Source: Protonemura montana (lineage: Eukaryota; Arthropoda; Insecta; Plecoptera; Nemouridae). From it: a DNA stretch of 64,000 nt. Shown here one piece after another: positions 57,701-64,000 of the stretch (the stretch's first letter is position 1; each line of letters begins with the position of its first letter). Made by a program: the position numbers and the translations under genes. Below the pieces are notes generated by a model, which made no database searches, had not been told where the DNA came from, and saw nothing but the letters and a program-made list of their open reading frames with translations. The stretch is from positions 14,422,001 through 14,486,000 of the forward strand of contig OX387608.1 of NCBI GenBank assembly GCA_947568835.1, given 5' to 3'.

Positions 57701-60700
57701 CTCAAGGAAGTCCGTCACTTGTTCGATGGCCCCGAGTTGGCCGCGCACCAGGATGTCTTCGCACAGGTGAGTTAACTGCTGGGACCACACATTACGACAC
57801 GACTCCTCTAAGTCAAACACTTTTAGCAGCCGTTGCTTGCTCAGTCTGACAAACGTGGTTGTGTTTCAGACGACGCTGAACGCGTTCATGCGTCTGCGCC
57901 GCGTTGCTTGGATCGAGGCTCGCGCCACGCTCCAGCGCTTGCTCGGTGCCGACGAAGCCGTCTTGCGCGATGATGCGGCGCTCAGAGTCAAGTGCGTTAC
58001 GCAGAATACATTCAAAGTTTTCTTAAATAATATTTAATGTTGCAAAATTTGAAAACATTAAATACTATCAAGCTTAGGAATTGTAATGGGAGGGATTCAA
58101 CGTTTGGCAGCCATGGAGATGCTGAGATCGCCTGACAGAGCTTCTCAATTCTGCTATCTTATGTTACCACGGGTATATCATGGCCTAGGATAGGAGGTTC
58201 AATGGTAGATTCAATGTTTGTAGGCCATGGAGATGCTGAGATTGCCTGACAGAGCTTCTCAATTCTGCTATCTTATATTACTACAGGTATATCATGGCCT
58301 AGCATAAGAGATTCAATGGTAGATTCAACGTTTGGTAGCCATGGAGATGCTGAGATTGCATTTAAAATCTGCTATTGTATGTTATTGCAGATAATAAATT
58401 AGTTCCGTCAAAGAAACTGTCGAGGGCCTGTATCACAGCGATCACAATCGGCTTTGTTTCCCTAGGGCGCTGGTGCGACAGGCTGACGCCAGCATGCACC
58501 TGCCTGTCGTCATCGGCGACTACACCGACTTCTACTCGTCCATGAGCCACGCAACCAACGTCGGAATCATGTTCCGAGATGCCAACAACGCGCTGCTGCC
58601 GAACTGGTCTGTACCCAACCCATTTATATTTTCTATTGCTGTTGAGCAGTGGTATGAATTTAATTAACTAGCTATAAATTAAATGTTTTGTTTTTAGTAC
58701 GAACTATTATATTCTTATTAGAAACTGTGGTTAGACAGGATTAGCTATTTGACGTGGCTTAGGAATGAGCACTCGTCTTATTCGTTCGAATGGACCGTAC
58801 TGAATGACTATCATAAAAAAGATCAAGTAAATGGGCAAAACCGTCTGTTTGAAGCTCCTCGAATAACTTACAGGCCTACGTCTCAAAAGTTGAACATAGC
58901 CTAAGTTTAAAAATACCATTTGCAGCCCACTGAGGTCACTCTTTTTACAGGGAATGGATTCTCGGCCAAAAAATGTTTACTCTTTTGTACTGAAATCTTT
59001 CTAGTATAGTCCCCGAGTGTATTGAAAATAGAATTAGAGCACAGCAGTAGCTGTCATGTTCGAAATATCAGGTCCCAGCCCAGTCGAGTTCTAAAACCAA
59101 ATCATCACAGAATGCAAAATGCATCAAAGTGACCGCCAAACTAATCGCAATCGCAGGAAGCACTTGCCGGTGGCGTACCACGGCCGAGCGAGCTCGGTGG
59201 TTGCGTCTGGTACTCCAATACGACGGCCCAATGGCCAGACGCTGCCGGTGGAGGGCGCCGCTCCCGTCTTTGGCCCGTGCCGGCTCATGGACTTCGAGCT
59301 TGAGACGGGCTTCTTCGTCGGCGGGCCTGACACCGCGCTCGGGGAACCCGTGCCCGTGGCGAGGGCGCACGAGCACGTGTTCGGGATGGTGCTGGTCAAC
59401 GACTGGAGCGGTCAGTGGGGCTAGGTGCCGGCTTTTCACATGCAGTGACAGTTTGAGAGACACGCTGACCCATTTTAAAGAGTGTGACAGATCTTAAGTA
59501 CTTGTTTTTTATGGATTGGAGGAGAAAAGTCGAACAAATTGTTCTCCCGTTCAATCTGCTGTAAAACTGGCCAAAAATCACGGAGAACGCTTGAAAAGTG
59601 CCAGTACAACAGTGCTAAGAGACCCTACACGAACCACAAGCCAATGATATTTCTTCGAGTCAAAATTCCAACCTGCTTTCCAAACCTTGGCTAATGAATA
59701 GCTAGGTTTAGCAACATCTCAACGGTCAACCTATTAAAGATAGAAATTGATAGACTTTCGTCATCAATGGAGAGTTTTAGCATCTACATATTTTTTCAGA
59801 TTGCGGTAAATAATTCCACCTATTCGCCTTCAAAAATGCCATGCCTTATTAACACACGTTTTAATATTTTGGTTGCTTTTAGACTCATGTCTAAAAAACC
59901 TTTTAATATTCTTGTTTTAATTTCCTTCTTTCCTTCTCATCTAGTTTTCTAATCTTATGCCAAAAAAACTCTAGTCTGATTGTAAAAATATGCCAAAAAT
60001 GGCTAAATAAAAAGCACGCAGACAGTAATTTAAGAGAAACGTTTCTGTTGAAATCAAAAATCACAAAATATCCCAGATTCTGCTTATTTCCAAGACAAAC
60101 ACATTGGTTATCTGTTCCCGCTAACCCAACGCACTTTGTTTTTATAGCGCGAGACATCCAAAAGTGGGAGTACGTACCGCTTGGTCCGTTCGGTGCCAAG
60201 AACCTTGGTACGAGCATCTCGCCGTGGATAGTGACGTTCGAAGCACTGCGCCCGTTCATCGTGGCCAACCACGCCCAGGAGCCGACGCCGCTGCCGTATC
60301 TGCGCCACGACGACGCGTTCAACTACGACATTCATCTCGAGGTCGACATTCGCCGTGAGTCGTGTCTGGCTGGAAAGCAAAGCGTTAAGAAATTACAATC
60401 ATTTTGTGACCTCAAAATTTAGAAGTTTGTTCCCAATCTATGAATTCCAATTTGAAGAATCTGGAGGGTTTTAGTGTTCTTAATAATATAACGTCCTCTT
60501 CATTGCAAGCATTTCCAAGCTAAGTACAAATTAAACTGTAAACTATTTGCATTTAGAGAAGATGATAATCATGATAACAATCTGAAAGTTAGCTCTTGAA
60601 GAGGGTGAGCTGCGCATTTGAAATTTACAGTTCTTTCTCAACGTGTTCTTAATTGGGTGATTGACATCGTGCCCTTGTTGATTCTTTATTGAACGCAAAA

Positions 60701-62072
60701 ATACTCATAATTGGCAAGACGTTTTAGTAATAGACGTGCAAATTTACTCTCACAAAGATTTCAAAGTTTTTGAGAGAAAATTTGCAAAAAAAAAAATTGG
60801 TATCCTATTCTCCAGGTCTTATCATTTTCAGCCACATTTCCAGTAGCTTAGTAAAAATACAAGACAGTGACAAGGTAATAAATAGGAAATCAGGTTTATT
60901 CATTGCTGATCCCAGACAGCTTTGACTGATTGACGCCTGAAGCCAAATCGTCAAAAAAATTAAAATCGCCATGAAATCTACGCAAGTTGCCATCCCAGCC
61001 ATGTCTAAAAAAAAACCCAAACATTGACAAAAAAAAAAACCCTAGAAATAACCAAACTTTTTGCGTTTTGTCGAGCAGCGGAAGCGTCTGGTGTCGCAAC
61101 TACGGTGACACGGTCTAACTACCGCAACCTGTACTGGACGGCCAAGCAGCAGCTGGCACATCACACTGTCACAGGGTGCAACGTTCGGGCGGGCGACCTC
61201 ATGGCCAGCGGAACAATCAGCGGACAGGTAATTTCATTTTTAAGAACAATATTCTCACAAAAATATGTTTCCATTCCAAGAATCATACCCAGGTAGCCCT
61301 AACTGCCAGGGGCCTTACCCAGAATGGCCATTTTTGACAGGCATGCCCTTTGTAAAAGGATTTTAATGTATTTTATAGAATGATGGATCTCCAATGAGTA
61401 GAACCATGAGAGCTATGAATACTCATAGTCACTCTGATTCTAGTGACGCTTTACTATACTGCATAGAAATATCCATTCAAGCTACAATTTGAAATCGGAC
61501 ACTCATGGAAAAGTGTCTCGAGAAGTATATCTTTGACCATCATTAATTTATCGTACTGTTCGAATGAATGCTTCAATTTCCCGTTTTCAGTCTGCGGACT
61601 CTTTTGGTTCGATGCTGGAGCTGTGCTGGAAGGGGACCAAGACGGTGCCGATGAAGGACGGAACCACAAGGAAGTTCCTCCAGGACGGAGATGAGGTCAC
61701 CATTCGAGGCAAGCCTTGTATTTGAAGTACTAGGCTAGATCATTTCGACCTCTGCCGTACTTTGCCCAAAATGTTCGGCTTCAGAAATAATATATGACAT
61801 GTTGTGAATTGAGCAACTGCTCTGTTTTCAGTAACAAAGCTCGACTAGCTTGCAATGTACAACGTGCGATGCTAACAAAGATTGACTAGCTCAATGACAG
61901 TGCTATGAAACATAAGAAAATTGAAAAATGTGCTTAAAATTTTTGTCACATACAAATGGTAAACAAAGCTAAAATAAAAATTAATATTGTTTCAGGCCAC
62001 TGCCAGGGAGATGGATACCGCGTTGGTTTCGGCTGTGTTAAGGGCAAACTGCTGCCTGCACATCCTCTGTGA
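54751..62072 (+). CDS. FAH: Fumarylacetoacetase, last step of tyrosine catabolism
   Basis: Nine exons: 54751-54846, 57656-57766, 57870-57991, 58466-58606, 59157-59410, 60148-60354, 61079-61227, 61591-61708 and 61996-62072. They join in phase to 424 aa (human 419). The enzyme hydrolyses fumarylacetoacetate to fumarate and acetoacetate. Metal ligands by alignment with human FAH (D126, E199, E201, D233) are D131 in [10 protein letters not shown]204 and E206 in [13 protein letters not shown], and D239 in VLVNDWSARD. H138, R147, Y164, K259 and E370 match the catalytic or substrate residues H133, R142, Y159, K253 and E364. The N-terminus [20 protein letters not shown] and the C-terminus GDGYRVGFG fit. 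Intron 8 starts with GC (CGAG|GCAAGC), a GC-AG intron. A hAT MITE, a SINE and a tRNA-like hairpin sit in intron 1. Confidence 0.95.
55032..55136 (+). repeat. tRNA-like element enclosed by an inverted repeat
   Basis: The left arm CCTCTCAAAAATGATG (55032-55047) pairs with CATCAATTTTTGAGAGG (55120-55136) with one bulged base. Between them is a 72-nt tRNA-like segment: AAGTAGCTCAATTGGTTA (D arm/box A), CACC-CGCGACA-GGTG (anticodon-like hairpin with no U33), and a perfect T arm GGGGTCCGAATCCCC. It is probably a tRNA-derived mobile remnant or pseudogene rather than a decoding tRNA. It lies in FAH intron 1. Confidence 0.55.
55831..56296 (-). mobile_element. 5S-derived SINE, copy 9, full length
   Basis: The tail (TTATTATTATTATTTGTGGT) and TTTAACGACGCACTGTTTTG lead through the body to the complete 5S-like head in reverse (GGTCACCCATCCAATACCTG, TTAACTTCGGTGATCTAACG, AGAACCGGTGTTTCCAACAC, GGCAAACCGTTCGG). 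Probable imperfect target duplications of about 10 bp, TTTGGGGGTG at 55831-55840 and TTTTTGGGGTG at 56286-56296, flank it. It sits in FAH intron 1 next to the hAT MITE. Confidence 0.85.
56329..57041. mobile_element. hAT-type MITE, 713 bp, with 8-bp target duplication
   Basis: Left end CAGTACCGTAATTACCGACG; right end, as reverse complement, CAGTGGCGTAACTAGGTGTA. These are imperfect hAT-style inverted repeats; the subterminal CCCCCGGGCCCAG (left) and CCCCCGGGCCCAG (right) also match. GCCGAGGG flanks both sides (56321-56328 and 57042-57049), the 8-bp duplication of hAT elements. No transposase is present. Confidence 0.85.
58090..58355 (+). repeat. 114-bp tandem repeat in FAH intron 3
   Basis: GATTCAACGTTTGGCAGCCA starts near 58095, with sister starts at about 58208 and 58322. 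Each unit continues TGGAGATGCTGAGATYGCCT and TCAATTCTGCTATCTTATRT. The third copy breaks off after ATGCTGAGATTGCA, about 110 bp before exon 4. Confidence 0.82.
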
Positions 62073-62111
62073 AGCAAACATTTTTACAATTTGTCAATGG
62101 CAAAGGACACC

Positions 62112-62117
62112 AATAAA
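62112..62117 (+). terminator. Polyadenylation signal candidate (FAH)
   Basis: AATAAA lies 39 bp after the FAH stop codon. Confidence 0.5.
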
Positions 62118-63034
62118 ATCTGAGGGGCCAGGAAAAATTATTCCAAGCCTTTTGACCCAACATGTTTTGATCAAATTTCCTTCCTTTCCAACAGATTTCA
62201 ACATTATTTAGACATTCCCTGCAACTACATTCTGTAGTTGGGTAAGGGTGAAAAGTTTGGGGAAGTCTGGTTTTTATAAAGAAACATCTTTGAGGTTTTT
62301 CAGCATAGCCCTTGCATTACAGCAATTAAGATGGCTCAAAAAGACTGCCAATTATAGTTATTCCCGATGACGATTTTGGGGAAATTTGGACAAATTTGTT
62401 ATTATTAGCACAATTCAATCAAATTTCAAGTATACTATATTGCTGTCTATAAATCAATTCATAAATATGTAAAACTAATTAAAAAAAAAAACACCCAATC
62501 AAAAATATATTGGGCAAAAATCAATACAAAAATCAAGTCCCTCGTGACCCAAATAAACAAGCAGTGCCATGGCAACGGCCAATATAAGACGTCAACGATA
62601 GGGCCATCACTGGACATGCAACCTCAAAGATCAATAAATTCAAACATGCATGAGTTTGGTAAATCGGTTCTTGTGGCACACATGAATAATTTGTGTGCGT
62701 GACACGAATGTAGGGTGGATATGTGGCAGGTGAAAGCTCTCATGCGTGAAGGACATGGCTAGAGCCAGCTGTTAATGAATATTGATTATTATTTTGTTGA
62801 ATTTATTCAAAATTATGGGGGCTGCCAGTATGGTCTCTAGTTGCCTAGACATTAGATGGGTGGAAACAACGGTTATACTAAATATCATGTGGTATTTGAA
62901 AGAGAAAGAGTGAACCATAATTTAAATCAAACTACATGTGTATTTGAGTAGAACAGGTTTGTTTGGCACTGATTGACAGTAGCAGCAAGACGAAGGATGG
63001 GAGTGTAACGTGTTTGAAGTGGATCTGCAACTCG
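62118..63034. other. FAH-FAIM intergenic region
   Basis: AT-rich, with no repeat from the families above. It should hold the FAIM promoter and 5' UTR. In-frame codons extend upstream of the FAIM start to 62963, but that part is low in similarity. Confidence 0.45.
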
Positions 63035-63758
63035 ATGGAATCACAAAGAATGCTGGAGGATCTGGTCGGGTTCTGGGACGTTCCGTTGAGTGACAAAATC
63101 CACCGCGTGGAGTTCTGTCACGGTACGATCACCGGGAAGCGGGTGGTGCGAATCGACGGAAAGGTGATTGCCAACGTTAGCTTCGGTTTGTTAGGTGTCG
63201 AAACTCTGAATGCGTTTCGCAGTGTTTTGTTGTGTGATTTGAAAGCTGTTTAACTTTTCAATCACAAGTGTGCATTGCTCTTTTATCTGCCTGATTGTTT
63301 TTTTAGAGAAGGATTTTTTGTGAATAATTTAACCCTGCAGCTGAACTTTAATAATAGAATAATATTTTTCATAATTTTTATAGTAATTGAGTGGTATATG
63401 CTGATATACTGAGGTGTAGAAAAAAAGAAATGTGACTTTACGAAGTTGAAAAATCTGGTTATGTGAAATGCAGATTTGTATGTCTCCTTGTCGAACAATT
63501 TCAGCATCTATTCCAACCAGCTTTTCAGCTTAAGTTAGTTGCATTTCTTTCTTTCCATTGCTTGCTTCTCATATATTCTTACTTAAAATGTACTGAAACC
63601 ATTTCAAATAATGGATGAAGTTTTCAGGTATTCCCTGATTAGGCTCGGGCAAAAAGTTGAAATTTGTTCTACGACACGCATTTTATTACCATGCATAAAA
63701 TTTACCGTTCCAGGAGGTGGTCAATCGAGGATGGATGTTCAAGCTTGTTGGTGACGAG
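63035..63758 (+). CDS. FAIM: Fas apoptotic inhibitory molecule (FAIM), 5' part
   Basis: Two exons, 63035-63163 and 63714-63758, both phase 0 with GT-AG borders, continue beyond the right edge. They encode 43 and 15 residues. DLVGFWDVPLSDKIHRVEFC followed by HGTITGKRVVRIDGK, then EVVNRGWMFKLVGDE, align with the start of human FAIM (LVAVWDVALSDGVHKIEFEH, GTTSGKRVVYVDGKEE and EWMFKLVGKE). FAIM is a small beta-rich cytosolic protein that opposes Fas-driven death in vertebrates; its role in invertebrates is less clear. The ATG at 63035 is chosen because it lies just before the conserved block; an in-frame upstream ATG would add 24 residues. Confidence 0.85.
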
Positions 63759-64000
63759 GTAATTGATAGAAATAAAAAATAAAGTAAAGTAAAGTGCAAA
63801 GTTGAGTCTTAGCAAGTAATGTTCCTAAAGTTACAGTGGAATCTAATTTGTCATAATCATTTTCACTTTTGGCTCTAAAAAAAAACCCATGATTTTTATA
63901 TTTTGCACTATTAACGGATAAGTGTTTTGAACCAAGAGTTTCAACTATCTTTTTTACCTCCGATCAGCTAACTAGCGTCACCATAGCACCAATCAGTGAC

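Noticed and set aside
59068-59463. Long minus-strand ORFs across FAH exon 5 (131 and 91 codons)
   Set aside because: Antisense shadow of a GC-rich coding exon with clear FAH identity on the plus strand.

Overview
The window looks like animal nuclear DNA, most likely arthropod. The genes are split by GT-AG introns, intergenic and intronic DNA is rich in repeats, and the glutamate decarboxylase reads closest, from memory, to arthropod Gad1 proteins. The species cannot be named from the sequence. No rRNA operon, CRISPR array or bacterial-style operon is present. Five protein genes are supported by exon-by-exon homology with consistent splice phases: TMEM223 (minus, 355-1757), ELP6 (plus, 11852-14271), glutamate decarboxylase Gad1 (plus, about 22.4-49.8 kb), fumarylacetoacetase FAH (plus, 54751-62072) and the first two coding exons of FAIM (plus, from 63035 and running off the right edge).

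Layout. 0-2 kb: TMEM223. 2.05-3.17 kb: a hAT-like DNA transposon with perfect 8-bp target duplications and a piece of a transposase-like N-terminus. 3.9-4.3 kb: two tRNA-like elements. 4.84-10.14 kb: a tandem array with a period of about 1.6 kb, in which each unit carries several different tRNA-like modules and evenly recurring perfect TGACGTCA palindromes. 10.6-11.3 kb: short degenerate tandem repeats. 11.85-14.3 kb: ELP6, followed by an orphan exon-like ORF. 14.8-22 kb: intergenic repeats, a 5S-derived SINE, a MITE and CpG-rich patches. 22.4-51.9 kb: Gad1 with three candidate alternative first coding exons and introns packed with SINEs, MITEs, foldback hairpins and minisatellites. 52-54.1 kb: a SINE and a MITE. 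54.75-62.1 kb: FAH with nine exons and a hAT MITE in intron 1. 62.9-64 kb: start of FAIM.

The genes do not form one pathway. Gad1 makes GABA from glutamate in neurons. FAH is the last step of tyrosine breakdown. ELP6 belongs to Elongator (tRNA wobble-uridine modification). TMEM223 is a small mitochondrial membrane protein. FAIM is a small protective protein that opposes cell death.

The most interesting points are these. (1) Gad1 has three separate upstream exons that all end in the same phase and can each join the common exon 2; two of them look like duplicates of one another. (2) A repeat family with nine copies here has a head clearly derived from 5S rRNA, and one copy carries its 5S promoter segment three times. 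(3) The composite tRNA-like/CRE tandem array. (4) The same 54-bp minisatellite lies in opposite orientations on either side of one Gad1 exon, an arrangement known to favour RNA hairpins or circular RNA. (5) Foldback and terminal-inverted-repeat elements are nested, and one ends about 24 bp before a Gad1 splice acceptor.
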